A stretch of 64,000 bases of DNA from NCBI GenBank assembly GCA_019054805.1, contig JAHQIY010000003.1, forward strand, positions 930,001 through 994,000, written 5' to 3'. The notes beneath the pieces are model-generated. The model saw only the letters and a list, made by a program, of their open reading frames with translations. It was not told the DNA's origin and ran no database searches. Positions 1 through 10,660 of the stretch are shown piece by piece (the stretch's first letter is position 1; each line of letters starts with the position of its first letter). Position numbers and translations under genes: made by a program. The stretch comes from Brachionus manjavacas. Lineage: Eukaryota; Rotifera; Eurotatoria; Ploima; Brachionidae.

Positions 1-375
1 AATAAAATGTCTTTTTATAATACCGTAAACCTTTGCCCAGCATACTAAGAATAAACCTGAAATTTAACCGGAATTATATATGGAATAGTTCCCATCGAAA
101 CCATGTTAAAGTAATTTTTTTGAATTTTTTGAGAATTCCGGTTAAAATTAAGAAATGTTCTATTAATAAAAGCTAAATTTAACTAATGTTCTAATAAATT
201 TCTGACGTTTAATCCAGAATAAAAAAAAAAAAAACTAAAAAAATGTAGAATTATATTCGAATTCGTTTATAAGTCAAAATTAAGGATTCTTCCAATTTTT
301 GAGTTTATTCTTTGTGTAAAAAATGAAAAAAAATTTCAAAAATGCGTTAAAGCATCTTAAGTTTGATACTTTTTC

Positions 376-1652
376 TTGAATAAATTATTGCATACTTTTA
401 TTTTGTTTCTGGGGAAAATGATTTTAAGTGATGAAGAAACTACACCTGTGCTAGCTCAAAGAGAAGTTGGTGTTTCAAATAAAAACCTTACCAAAAAAAG
501 GACTATTTACTATCTCGATAGGAAACAAGAAGTATTAGAATCTCTACAAACTAACGGTAATAATCAAAGTGAAGCAGGTCGTGTATTCAACATTCAACCA
601 AGAATAATTAGTAATTTGGTGAAACAGAATAACGAGATTGCTGATACTACTTACAAAAGAAGCAAAACTGGAGTTATTCAGAATATAACGGTCAGGTTTC
701 CTGAAATGAAAAACCTTCTTTTATTATGGTTTGACCTACAAAGATCTGAAAATAAATGGGTCAGTGGCTTGGCGTTAAAATCAAAAGCACTTGAAATTCA
801 CCGTCAGATATATGAACACAGTATTAGCAGTTAATTAGCATTTCAAGCTAGTGACGGATGGCTTTTTGGGTGGTTAAATAGACACAACAAAACACTTCGT
901 CGTGTAACAACAACTGGTTGCGAATTGCCTGTAAACTGTAAACAAGTTATAGCTGATTTTTTGAACAAAGCTTCAGAAGTATTTCGTAAGCGTAATTTTA
1001 ACACGAAAAAAATATTTAATATGGACGAAACCGCAATATATTTTGATTGTCCAAGTCGTTATACTTATGCTACTAAAGGGAGTAAGCGAGTAAAAATCGA
1101 TACAAATGGAGCCGAATTAGTACGCATTTCAGCTATTTATACAGGTTCTTCTGATGGTGGAAAAATGCCATTATTTCTTCTTGTGCCTCGAACTAAAGGA
1201 CTTGAAAATTTTCAACTACCAGACAATATACGAGTTATTTACAAAACTAGTGGTATTTTTAATGAAAATACGATTTGTGAATACTTAGCCACAATTATGA
1301 GTGATCAACAAAACAGTACTTTATACTTGGATTCTGCAAGATGTCATATAACGGAGAAGGTGAGAACCAAATTGGATGAATTAAGAGTTGAGTATTTATT
1401 CATCCCTCCACGCATGACCAACATACTTCAACCAGCTGATGTATGCTGGTTCGCCAAAATCAAAAAAGCTTACTGTGCCAAATGGACAGAATGGTCAAGA
1501 ACCGCCCAAAGAACTTATACAATCCATGGAAATACTAGATCGCCTGGTTACGTTTTATCAATTCAATGGTTATCAGAAATATGTCTCATATAATTAAAAA
1601 TTCTTTTGAGTCATGTGGTATTACTTGTCAAAACAGCTTGCATAAAACATTG
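376..1652 (+). pseudogene. pogo/Tigger-like transposase (DDE_1), broken
   Basis: The product would bind the inverted repeats and cut and paste the element. The first block (376-834) has an N-terminal helix-turn-helix region (RKQEVLESL...NQSEAGRVFNI...IISNLVKQN). An in-frame TAA at 832-834 interrupts it. Reading continues in the same frame with SDGWLFGWLNRHN, the usual end of the CENP-B DNA-binding part, and then the DDE_1 catalytic core: MDETAIYFD (first Asp near 1024), LDSARCH (second Asp near 1330) and PPRMTNILQPADVCWF. At about 1583 a frameshift moves the C-terminal part (SHIIKNSFESCGIT) to the next frame. The first upstream ATG may not be the true start. I see one nonsense codon and at least one frameshift, so it is inactive. 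Confidence 0.87.
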
Positions 1653-1685
1653 AAAGAATTAGTCTCCTAAAATCTTGTTTTTAAC

Positions 1686-2192
1686 ACCTATATTGATAAT
1701 ATTGAAGAGGAACAGGCAATAATGCGTTTCGATGACGAGGACAATTTTGATGAAAATTTAGAGGAGGAAAATGTATCTGCATTAAATATCCAAGAAAGTG
1801 TTGAAATTGAACCAGAACAAGCTAGGCCAACATCTACACTACAATCTAATGACATCTTAAATATTCAGCTTGCTTCTAATGTGTTAGTTCAACAAAATCT
1901 TTTTACACATCCTAACATGTTGTCAAATCGTAATCTAAATGATGTCACTCCTGTAACAACTTCTCAAGCTCAGACTCAACGATTCCAGTTTTCAGGGCGT
2001 TATGTTTTAAATGATTTAAATAGCCAACTTCAATCTCAGCCCCGACCCCAGGCTTTAGTTCAAAATACTCGGCCTCGGCCACAGCCTGTTGTAAACAATA
2101 CAGATTCTCAAGAAAATACAGCAGTAAAAAAAAGGGATCGTAACAGACTTCCTAGAGATGAAAACTGTAAAATTATCCGACCAAGCAAATAA
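1686..2192 (+). pseudogene. acidic C-terminal tail of the pogo-like transposase, or a separate accessory ORF
   Basis: The open frame begins before the ATG at 1722 (NTYIDNIEEEQAIMRFDDED) and runs to 2192. It is acidic at first, then Gln/Asn/Pro-rich, and ends in a basic stretch (KKRDRNRLPRDENCK). It follows the DDE core inside the element and stops just before the right inverted repeat. pogo-family transposases often end in an acidic low-complexity tail, so I read it as the detached C terminus after frameshifts. There is no recognisable domain. This part is absent from the second copy. Confidence 0.5.
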
Positions 2193-2543
2193 AATTTCAA
2201 TTATATACATATATTTATTGAATTTAGTTCCGATTTTTTTAATTTTTTACACATAGAATAAACTCAAAAATTGGAAGAATCCTTAATTTTGACTTATAAA
2301 CGAATTCGAATATAATTCTACATTTTTTTAGTTTTTTTTTTTTATTCTGGATTAAACGTCAGAAATTTATTAGAACATTAGTTAAATTTAGCTTTTATTA
2401 ATAGAACATTTCTTAATTTTAACCGGAATTCTCAAAAAATTCAAAAAAATTACTTTAACATGGTTTCGATGGGAACTATTCCATATAGAATTCCGGTTAA
2501 ATTTCAGGTTTATTCTTAGTATGCTGGGCAAAGGTTTACGGTA

Positions 2544-3431
2544 TGTGTTTTTTTAAATTTAAGCAAGTGTACAAAATTAGTCTGTTACTTTCATTTTAAA
2601 TATTGGAAAAATGTAATCCATGAATGCATTTTCATAAAGATTAACATTCCATTAACCGGACTAAACTAAGAAAAAAATTAATAATGTTTACAGTATTAAA
2701 TTTAAAAATACTTTAAAACTTCGTCAGTATAATTTTGAGATTGGATTGAGACGCTCTGAAACAGCTTTAGATCATATATTTACAGGTCGTTAAAAGAAAA
2801 AATAAGAGTTATATTTTTCAGTTTAGAAGAAAAATAAATCTTTTTTTACTATACAGAGTTTCGTCATCTTTTTTTTTCAAGTGACTACACAAGATAACTT
2901 TGATTTTGTTTGACAATCTAAAATATTTAAAAAGTTAAAAACTGTACAAATAAAATTAATGATAATTTAACTTACATGATAAAATTGAGTTTTTAAAAGT
3001 AACAACTTAAAACCAAAAAGGCAATAGCAAACAAGAAACATAAAAGATACGAAACAAAATATCGTTTTTATTTGAGTAAGCATTCCTTTTAATAAAGAAA
3101 ATTAATTCTTAATGATTACTATTCAAAGAAAATCGATTTTGAAAGGAAAAACATTTAAACAAAGTTAATTTGCGAGGAACGAGCGGTGCGTGACGAGCAT
3201 GTTAAGCATAGAAACACGTGAATAAAAAACAAATACTGAATAGTTATTAAAAAATTTCTGGACGTAAATCGTCAATAGAGTATACACATTTATTAATTAA
3301 TTACTAGTTATTTTTTACTTTTTCGAAGCTAATAAATTATAATAAGCATGCAAATAAAACATGTCATTAAAGTTAAAAGTTAACGCCTCGTTACTCGCAA
3401 CTATTAAGCTCTGCTTTCCTGTCTTAAAAAA
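2544..3431. other. AT-rich spacer between the two pogo copies
   Basis: No coding region is supported. A weak inverted pair, TTTGCGAGGAACGAG near 3170 and CTCGTTACTCGCAA near 3389, brackets about 230 bp and may be a small degenerate element. The rest is poly-A/T-rich. Confidence 0.4.
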
Positions 3432-3642
3432 TAAACTCACTTGATTTTTTAAACTTTGTTTTTAAAGCCAAAAGGAGAAAAAAAGTTTTTTCAAGCCAAG
3501 TGGTTTAAAAAGAAATTTTTAGACTTTTTTTCTCTGAGCTTCCAAATAAATAAAATTTTAAAGTTTTTGAACAAAGTACAAAAAATAAAATTCCTTGGCT
3601 TTAAAAGGAAAATCCCTTTATTATAAAAAAATGCATTTTATT
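3432..3642. repeat. 211-bp repeat monomer, copy 1
   Basis: It begins TAAACTCACTTGATTTTTT and ends ATGCATTTTATT. It is repeated with essentially no differences and the same length at 5296-5506. The 22 bases at 5275-5296, between the second pogo copy and the second monomer, resemble the monomer's own 3' end, as expected of a tandem array whose junction was opened by the transposon. Confidence 0.8.
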
Positions 3643-3649
3643 CATCAAT

Positions 3650-4926
3650 CAATGTTTTATGCAAGCTGTTTTGACAAGTAATACCACATGACTCAAAAGA
3701 ATTTTTAATTATATGAGACATATTTCTGATAACCATTGAATTGATAAAACGTAACCAGGCGATCTAGTATTTCCATGGATTGTATAAGTTCTTTGGGCGG
3801 TTCTTGACCATTCTGTCCATTTGGCACAGTAAGCTTTTTTGATTTTGGCGAACCAGCATACATCAGCTGGTTGAAGTATGTTGGTCATGCGTGGAGGGAT
3901 GAATAAATACTCAACTCTTAATTCATCCAATTTGGTTCTCACCTTCTCCGTTATATGACATCTTGCAGAATCCAAGTATAAAGTACTGTTTTGTTGATCA
4001 CTCATAATTGTGGCTAAGTATTCACAAATCGTATTTTCATTAAAAATACCACTAGTTTTGTAAATAACTCGTATATTGTCTGGTAGTTGAAAATTTTCAA
4101 GTCCTTTAGTTCGAGGCACAAGAAGAAATAATGGCATTTTTCCACCATCAGAAGAACCTGTATAAATAGCTGAAATGCGTACTAATTCGGCTCCATTTGT
4201 ATCGATTTTTACTCGCTTACTCCCTTTAGTAGCATAAGTATAACGACTTGGACAATCAAAATATATTGCGGTTTCGTCCATATTAAATATTTTTTTCGTG
4301 TTAAAATTACGCTTACGAAATACTTCTGAAGCTTTGTTCAAAAAATCAGCTATAACTTGTTTACAGTTTACAGGCAATTCGCAACCAGTTGTTGTTACAC
4401 GACGAAGTGTTTTGTTGTGTCTATTTAACCACCCAAAAAGCCATCCGTCACTAGCTTGAAATGCTAATTAACTGCTAATACTGTGTTCATATATCTGACG
4501 GTGAATTTCAAGTGCTTTTGATTTTAACGCCAAGCCACTGACCCATTTATTTTCAGATCTTTGTAGGTCAAACCATAATAAAAGAAGGTTTTTCATTTCA
4601 GGAAACCTGACCGTTATATTCTGAATAACTCCAGTTTTGCTTCTTTTGTAAGTAGTATCAGCAATCTCGTTATTCTGTTTCACCAAATTACTAATTATTC
4701 TTGGTTGAATGTTGAATACACGACCTGCTTCACTTTGATTATTACCGTTAGTTTGTAGAGATTCTAATACTTCTTGTTTCCTATCGAGATAGTAAATAGT
4801 CCTTTTTTTGGTAAGGTTTTTATTTGAAACACCAACTTCTCTTTGAGCTAGCACAGGTGTAGTTTCTTCATCACTTAAAATCATTTTCCCCAGAAACAAA
4901 ATAAAAGTATGCAATATTTTATTCAA
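3650..4926 (-). pseudogene. pogo/Tigger-like transposase, copy 2, broken
   Basis: The same two coding blocks are present on the minus strand (4926-4468 and 4377-3709). They carry the same HTH segment and the same DDE_1 motifs (MDETAIYFD, LDSARCH, LQPADVCWF), and are separated by the identical in-frame TAA. The only protein difference I see from copy 1 is Leu to Ile at residue 4. Sharing an inactivating stop places the duplication after the gene died. The frame is cut off where the homology ends at 3650. Confidence 0.86.
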
Positions 4927-5274
4927 GAAAAAGTATCAAACTTAAGATGCTTTAACGCATTTTTGAAATTTTTTCATTTTTTACACAAAGAATAAACTCA
5001 AAAATTGGAAGAATCCTTAATTTTGACTTATAAACGAATTCGAATATAATTCTACATTTTTTTAGTTTTTTTTTTTATTCTGGATTAAACGTCAGAAATT
5101 TATTAGAACATTAGTTAAATTTAGCTTTTATTAATAGAACATTTCTTAATTTTAACCGGAATTCTCAAAAAATTCAAAAAAATTACTTTAACATGGTTTC
5201 GATGGGAACTATTCCATATAGAATTCCGGTTAAATTTCAGGTTTATTCTTAGTATGCTGGGCAAAGGTTTACGG
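3650..5274 (-). mobile_element. pogo/Tigger-like transposon, copy 2 (inverted, 3'-truncated)
   Basis: This is the reverse complement of copy 1 from its 5' terminus (CCG at 5274, TA at 5275-5276) to copy-1 position 1652. It ends abruptly at 3650, so the acidic tail and the second inverted repeat are missing. The match continues outside the transposon: bases 5275-5296 mirror bases 1-22. Shared flank means the two copies arose by inverted duplication of a chromosomal segment, not by two independent insertions. Confidence 0.85.
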
Positions 5275-5295
5275 TATTATAAAAAGACATTTTAT

Positions 5296-5506
5296 TAAAC
5301 TCACTTGATTTTTTAAACTTTGTTTTTAAAGCCAAAAGGAGAAAAAAAGTTTTTTCAAGCCAAGTGGTTTAAAAAGAAATTTTTAGACTTTTTTTCTCTG
5401 AGCTTCCAAATAAATAAAATTTTAAAGTTTTTGAACAAAGTACAAAAAATAAAATTCCTTGGCTTTAAAAGGAAAATCCCTTTATTATAAAAAAATGCAT
5501 TTTATT
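5296..5506. repeat. 211-bp repeat monomer, copy 2
   Basis: Direct repeat of 3432-3642 in the same orientation and of equal length. It lies immediately outside the 5' end of pogo copy 2. The unit is AT-rich and contains GCCAAAAGGAG and CCTTGGCTTTAAAAGG segments. Confidence 0.8.
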
Positions 5507-5523
5507 TCTTTAGATTTTAAAGA

Positions 5524-5830
5524 TTAAATTAAATCATTTCTTGGCTCAAAAATACAAGCTACTTTGTGAACACAGGCTATTTGTTCGAGTAAGAGTGTCT
5601 GGAAAATATCAAAACAAACCTGAGTGAATATTGACCGAATTTTTTTTATTGAGTCAATAGGAAACAAAGGGTTTGCTGAATTGTCTGTTCGGCGCAATTC
5701 AAAAATCAGTTTAGCAGAAACGAGCATAATTTCTGCGTCAACTCGATGTAGTGCGTTGTCCTTGCCTCATTCCGATGGATCAAATCGGCCATAGCAGTCA
5801 CATCATTTGCTTTTTACGTCACTTACCAGA
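5524..5830 (-). pseudogene. unrecognised protein fragment
   Basis: A minus-strand frame runs from about 5830 to 5524. It is interrupted by two stops upstream of an open part of 67 codons (MLVSAKLIFELRRTDNSANP... to ...ACIFEPRNDLI). Composition is protein-like (mixed charge, Cys, Arg) rather than the Lys/Asn/Phe noise of shadow frames here. Given its neighbours it may be the C-terminal part of a transposase, but I recognise no motif and give it no function. Confidence 0.3.
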
Positions 5831-6246
5831 TAGCGTATGCGAAACATAAATTAACAGATGGATATTAACTAATGGTTGTTGAATCTAACATACACAGATT
5901 AAACGAAGCTTTAGTCTTTGGCACCTTTCCGCATCTAATCTACGGATGTCCTATACACTGGGCATCTGCCAAAAACAGCAATTCTTCTCTTTAGATTCTT
6001 GCCGGACCAATCCATGTGGCTTCAATGGCATTTGCTTTACTGCAAGTTAAAAATTTTATTTTTTGTTTTTAACATGTTTCTAATTTTTTCGATAAATATT
6101 TCCCGTAAGTCAGTTCTTCGATAAATATTTCCCGTCTACCTCAATATTCCTATCAAAAGGAACCAGGTTTTTCTTCAACACAAACACAGTCAGATTGAGA
6201 AACTTAGCTCATAAATCTCGCGATTGTAATCATACAGTGTAATCAT

Positions 6247-6600
6247 TTGAGATATTACTCAGACGAAAAAAAGTTCAAAAGCTTGATGCCAGATGAAACT
6301 TCAGAAAATCTAAATGACACTTTGAGTGAGACTAGTGACAGTTGTGATTCTACAAGTGAGAAAAGAAGTGGTTCTAGTCGGAAAAGCGAGTCGAGTGAAA
6401 AAATAGTTCAATCAAATCTAGTTAGAAGACAAAAGAAAAAAAATCCATCATCAGAAAATGCAAGACCAAGTGTTGAAGACACACATCAAAATGAAATGAA
6501 TGATGAAAATATTAACAATGAATTATCACTAGATGAGATAATTAATTTGCAAAAATTAAAAAATTTGCAAAAAAAATATTTTGCTTCAATAACACTGTAA
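6247..6600 (+). CDS. Ser/Glu/Lys-rich low-complexity ORF, possibly N terminus of the following hAT transposase
   Basis: The frame is open for 117 codons from its first start codon. The product is rich in Ser, Glu, Lys and Asn with no globular domain (DETSENLNDTLSETSDSCD, then SEKRSGSSRKSESSEK, then RRQKKKN). About 300 bp downstream the hAT-type fragments start, so it may be the disordered leader of that transposase. The sequence does not prove this. It could also be a chance open frame. Confidence 0.3.
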   Translation: MRYYSDEKKFKSLMPDETSENLNDTLSETSDSCDSTSEKRSGSSRKSESSEKIVQSNLVRRQKKKNPSSENARPSVEDTHQNEMNDENINNELSLDEIINLQKLKNLQKKYFASITL

Positions 6601-6889
6601 AAAATTATACACCGGTCTTGAATATTTTCAAATGTTAAACAGTTTTTCCAACTAAAGCTACTGAAAAAATAAAATTTGTCTGAAAGATAAATTTTATTTT
6701 TAGAAATTATTTTATTTGTAAGATAAATTTTAATTTCAGGTTTCATTGAACATTCAGTAATTGGTGATGTCACAAATTTGAACATAAAAAAACACAAAAT
6801 TGGTCGAGATTGCTATACACTTTACCAAAACAGAAATGGAAAAAAAGAAAAGAATTACTTATCAGAGAATATGATGCTATTAATGAAGT

Positions 6890-7780
6890 TTAATTTCATC
6901 AAATGCTGCATTTAGAGTTCTTGAAAATGAATTTCTTCGAAAATTAATAATGGAAAAATTGAAAGTTCCCTCAACACATACTTTTCGTTACAATATACTG
7001 CCACAAATAAAAAAGATAATTGATAAAAAACTTGAAATGCTACTTTTCTCACTTTAATTCTGGACACTTGGACAGAGTTTTTAGGTAAAATATTTAAGAA
7101 AATCTAAAATAAAACCTTATTTAAGAATAAAGAAATAATTAATAAAATTAAAATTTAGGCTTTAAAATTTAATTATATATAAACTGAATACTTTTGAGAT
7201 TCGGCTAGGAACTAGTGATCTACCCCGTTTTTCTTGCGCATGTCATAAATTAAATTTAGCAATCCGTCATGCACTCGTAAAGCATGAAACAATTTGATTA
7301 AAAGATTAAATAAATTTAATGCGCATTTAAGAAGAAGCAATTTTCTGAATTGAAATTTTAGCATAAACAAGGCTAGACTTAGACTGGAGAACTTAACCCG
7401 ATGGTCTTCTTCATTTATTTTGTTAGATTCAGTTTTAAAAGCATATGATAAAAATTTATTTGATTCTGATAATCAAGAATTAAAAAGTCCTAAAGGCGGG
7501 ATGACGTTGAGATCTACTTACAAATATTAAAACCAGCATATGTACTCAATGTTTCATTACAAATCAATCATTCATCAATCGCTGATACAACAATAGGTTT
7601 TTTTAAAGTTACAATAATTTTTTTTTAAAAATTACCAAAAAAAGGCATACTGAAGCTCATTGACACATATAAAAGAATGATTCTAGACCCTGTTAAAAGA
7701 AGGCTTGCAAATTTATTAATTCTGATGATAAACAAAAAGTTTATTTATGAATTAAATTCTCCATTATATGAAGTAAATAT
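6890..7780 (+). pseudogene. hAT-superfamily transposase, decayed
   Basis: Plus-strand segments in shifting frames read like consecutive parts of a hAT transposase. About 6897-7056: AAFRVLENEFLRKLI...LKVPSTHTFRYNI...IKKIIDKKLE, which resembles the region where hAT proteins have a Phe/Glu-Asn core and a PS(R/T) motif. 7367-7530: RLRLENLTRWSSSFILLDS, the conserved TRW(N/S)S segment. 7531-7775: LKPAYVLNVSLQ and then LIDTYKRMILDPVKRRLANLL. Stops and frameshifts separate them. The next part is probably the ORF at 8103-8406. Function when alive: cut-and-paste transposition. Confidence 0.62.
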
Positions 7781-8102
7781 TAAAATTTATTTAAATATTA
7801 TTTAAATAAATTTTAATATTTATTTATTAAAATAATAATGATATTTTCAAACCATTAAAAATATCAATCAGTGATTTATTTAAAAAAATGTTGGCTGACC
7901 GGTGACTTGACCACGTTAGTCGTCGTTGTTGCTCCTGCTCCTGTTCGTGTTGTAAATTTTAATAATAATAAATTTTAAGAATAATAATATAATTTAATAA
8001 TATTATTTTAAAATAAAATGAATGCGTTAAGGCAGCTTCAGTTGTAAAGGTATCAGGCTTAAAAATGTGGGTTGGAAAACCATGAACCGAAAACCTTTTT
8101 AC

Positions 8103-8406
8103 AAGAGGCTTATCAAGCCTAAAATTAGTCGAGCCAAAACTCCTTAACATTCAGAGAAATTTAGAGAATTCAGATGTGATTAATCAACAATCTTCAGATT
8201 TAGCTTCATCAGGAGAATCGCCATCGATCTTTTGTCATTGTTTTTTTTCAAATGACCATTTTTTGCAATTGAATAATTTGCCAACAGAAATTTTTTCAAG
8301 TGAACTTCAAGATGAAATCAATCAATTTAAAGCAAAACTAATGGCAGGCAATAGCAAATTAGCAACAGCACTAGTGGTAGATCCTACTGGATTCAAAAAA
8401 GCTTAA
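8103..8406 (+). pseudogene. hAT transposase segment preceding the dimerisation domain
   Basis: The frame opens upstream of the first start codon (KLVEPKLLNIQRNLENSD) and runs to 8406, ending DEINQFKAK...LVVDPTGFKKA. Many hAT proteins have a D-E...DP-F-W stretch just before the C-terminal dimerisation region, so I place this as the continuation of the 6890-7780 pseudogene. The same last codons and the sequence after the stop recur at about 46440-46600, so this is the edge of a repeat family. No catalytic residue lies here. Confidence 0.4.
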
Positions 8407-8547
8407 AAGCTTATTTAATTCGTTAATTTGATAATGAGTCGGCTTCTTAATAAATACAATATTATTTTTTTTTATTTTATTCTTATGTATGTTTCACTAT
8501 ATTTTTTTTCTCTCTAAATCACATAATTGTAATTGTAATTTGTATTT

Positions 8548-9797
8548 GGCTTTTATTTATCTTAGTACCAAAAAATAATCATTTAGAACCAAAAATTAAT
8601 TATTTTTAATACCAAAAAATAAAAATAAAAAATAATTATCTTAAAACCAGAATTAATTGCCTTTGAACCAAATAAAATCAATTAGTACCAAAACTAATCA
8701 ATTAGTACCAGATTTTTTTAATAAGAAATTTAACTAATTTACTTGCTTTTATCTGACATAATGTACTTAATTAATAATTTAATGTACTTAACACATATTG
8801 ACACTTATTATACTCACCTATACATCTCACAAAAATGATATAAATTCCCAAGTACTCAATAAATAAATCTTTACAAAATTAATCCAAAAGCAATAATAAC
8901 AAAATAAAAATAATAAATAAAATATACATTTGATAACAAGCTTCTATATCTCGTCGCTTCAACTAAAAATACAGAAGAAGCAAATAAACTGAAATGTAAA
9001 CACTTTTTAGAAGCTACTCAAAATTGGTCAACGTTCGATCAATACAATCATTGGAACTATTCAATTAAATACATAGAAATAAACTTTGACTCATGGGAAT
9101 TAAGCAAATGTTCATGTCACTCCTGGCAAAAGACTTATTTATGTAAACATGTGGTTGGTGTATCAAATATTCTAAGGGTGAATGTGTTTCCAGCAGTCGA
9201 CATACCAGTGGAGGGTATCAGAAAAAAGGGCAGACCTAAAAAAGCAGCACCAGCTTTAACTCGTAATTCTGTTGCTCCTATGTTCGATTTCAATATAAAT
9301 GTCCAAGATAATATAATCGAAAATCAATCAATGGAATTTAATGTTCAACAAGATCTTATTGAAAATATTCAAGAGATAGAAAATCGATTACAATTACAAT
9401 CTCCAAACATACCGCTTGAGTTTCAAGTAGATACAGTATTGACAAGTATTGATAATCAACCAGCAAAAAAAAGAGAGGACGTCCGAAAACAGTTATAGAA
9501 GAAGACGGCGTTGTACAACCATTAAAATAAGCAAAAGGTCGTCCAAAAAAAACAATTAATGATAATAATTAAAAAAACAAAAAATAATAAATAAAATATA
9601 ATTGTTTTTTTCTTATCTTATGTTAATTTTTTATTTTTAAATTTTTTTTTTTTGGTATTAAATAATTATTTTTTGGTATTTTATTATTTCTTTTGGTATT
9701 TTTCTGATTATTTTTTGGTATTAATAATAAATATTTTTGGTTCTAAATAATTATTTTTTGTAAAATACTAAGAAAACTACTAAGAAAAATATAAGCC
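8548..9797 (+). mobile_element. MULE (Mutator-like) element, 1250 bp, with 9-bp target duplication
   Basis: The termini are GGCTTTTATTTATCTTAGTA and, at the right, the complement GGCTTATATTTTTCTTAGTA. The 9-bp duplication TTTGTATTT lies on both sides (8539-8547 and 9798-9806). The paralogous repeat at 46440-46760 has the same flanking sequence joined with a single TTTGTATTT at 46608-46616, which is an unoccupied site. Both ends carry many copies of ACCAAAAAATAATTATT-like words in inverted orientation. The interior keeps only the C-terminal part of a SWIM-type transposase, so the element is non-autonomous. Confidence 0.88.
8944..9540 (+). pseudogene. MULE transposase C-terminal part with SWIM zinc finger and GRPK motifs
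   Basis: The open frame reads from about 8944 (LYLVASTKNTEEANK) through to 9498. The SWIM zinc finger is complete: CSC, eight residues, CKH (C-x-C-x8-C-x-H, about 9100-9150). SWIM fingers are typical of Mutator-like transposases downstream of the DDE core. After it comes KKGRPKKAAPAL, an AT-hook-like motif; after a frameshift near 9470 two more GRPK motifs follow (RGRPKTV, KGRPKKT). The DDE catalytic core is absent, so it cannot transpose itself. The first in-frame GTG/ATG codons are not convincing starts; the 5' part was lost. Confidence 0.8.
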
Positions 9798-9806
9798 TTT
9801 GTATTT

Positions 9807-9995
9807 TCTTATGTTTAAAAAAAATAAAGTTTTCGAAAAAAATAGTGCTTGTTGTATTTATTTATCTAAAAATGAATTAAAATAGTTCAGGTCCAAAATT
9901 ATTTTATTGCTTTTTAAACATTAATTTAGTGCTTAGTAAAGATTATTTTAGTGCAAAAAAAAAATTTTATTAGTGCTTATTAGTGTAGGCCTCCG
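9807..9995. repeat. right subterminal repeats of a hAT-derived element (TTAGTGC family)
   Basis: Repeated TTATTTTAGTGC / TTTAGTGCTT words continue the repeat interrupted by the MULE. The same stretch, without the MULE, is at 46617-46765. The mirror words GCACTAAAATAATTT sit at the other end of that copy (45945-46170). Confidence 0.65.
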
Positions 9996-10004
9996 GAGAA
10001 AAAT

Positions 10005-10233
10005 TGCCAGATTCACGGAGCCGGAAATGGGTGCGGAAAATTTTGACAAAAAAGGTTCCAGAGACGAAGAAAAAAAACAGTTGCGGAAACGGAAACGGAA
10101 AAATAAACGGTGACCCCGAGAATAACGTAAAATTAACGGTGAGCTCCGGCGGATCGGAGATAAAAACGGTGACAATAATCGGAGACGAATGTTGGAACGG
10201 AGAAAAATTCCGGTGACGGCAACGGAAACGGGT
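10005..10233. repeat. extra fragment of the hAT-B terminal repeat
   Basis: CGG/GGAG-rich sequence. Its last 70 bases (from about 10164, CGGTGACAATAATCGG to GGAAACGGGTAAAT) are repeated at about 10395-10464 inside the hAT-B left arm. It lies directly outside the palindrome, so it marks a rearrangement breakpoint. Confidence 0.6.
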
Positions 10234-10508
10234 AAATCTTACACTATAATATTCTTTAATAAGCACTAGTGTTGGGTAACGGATGAGGGTTCACCGGAAG
10301 GCTCCGGAAAAAAATCAACGGAAGGTAAAACGGAGGAACAGAAACGGAGCGGTTGAACTACCGGAATGACACCGTACGGAACGTAGAAATAAACGGTGAC
10401 AATAATCGGAGACGAATGTTGGAACGGAGAAAAATTCCGGTGACGGCAACGGAAACGGGTAAATGAACGGAGCCTCCGGACTTAACGGAGTCTTTAACAG
10501 AGAATCCT

Positions 10509-10660
10509 AACGGAGCGGAGACCGAAACGGAGGACCAAAACGGAGCGGAGACGGAAACGGAGAAACCCAAACGGAGCGGAGACCGAAACGGAGGACCAAA
10601 ACGGAGCGGAGACCGAAACGGAGGACCAAAACGGAGCGTAGACTGAAACGGAGGACCAAA
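10509..10660. repeat. 30-bp tandem repeat (ACGGAGCGGAGACC unit), left arm
   Basis: About five tandem units based on ACGGAGCGGAGACCGAAACG plus GAGGACCAAA. GC content is far above the surrounding sequence. The mirror image lies at 14740-14891. Such subterminal arrays may be transposase binding sites; that is inference. Confidence 0.85.

Larger units (their letters stand above)
23..2541 (+). mobile_element. pogo/Tigger-like DNA transposon, copy 1 (full length)
   Basis: The termini read CCGTAAACCTTTGCCC at the left and its reverse complement GGGCAAAGGTTTACGG at the right. Each is flanked by TA (21-22 and 2542-2543), the target duplication of Tc1/mariner/pogo elements. Terminal inverted repeats are about 300 bp long (23 to about 325, and about 2243 to 2541) with few mismatches. 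The interior carries a broken CENP-B/pogo-type transposase on the plus strand. Element length is about 2.5 kb. The reading frame is dead, so this copy is non-autonomous. Confidence 0.88.

Noticed and set aside
3170..3403. possible CRISPR-like or regulatory repeat (GCGAGGAACGAG / CTCGTTACTCGC)
   Set aside because: A single weak inverted pair, with no array; the host is an animal.
10004..10570. several 70-98 codon ORFs in the CGGAG-rich sequence
   Set aside because: Open frames result from GC-rich tandem repeats without stops; the same peptide appears in mirror image at 14835-15047.
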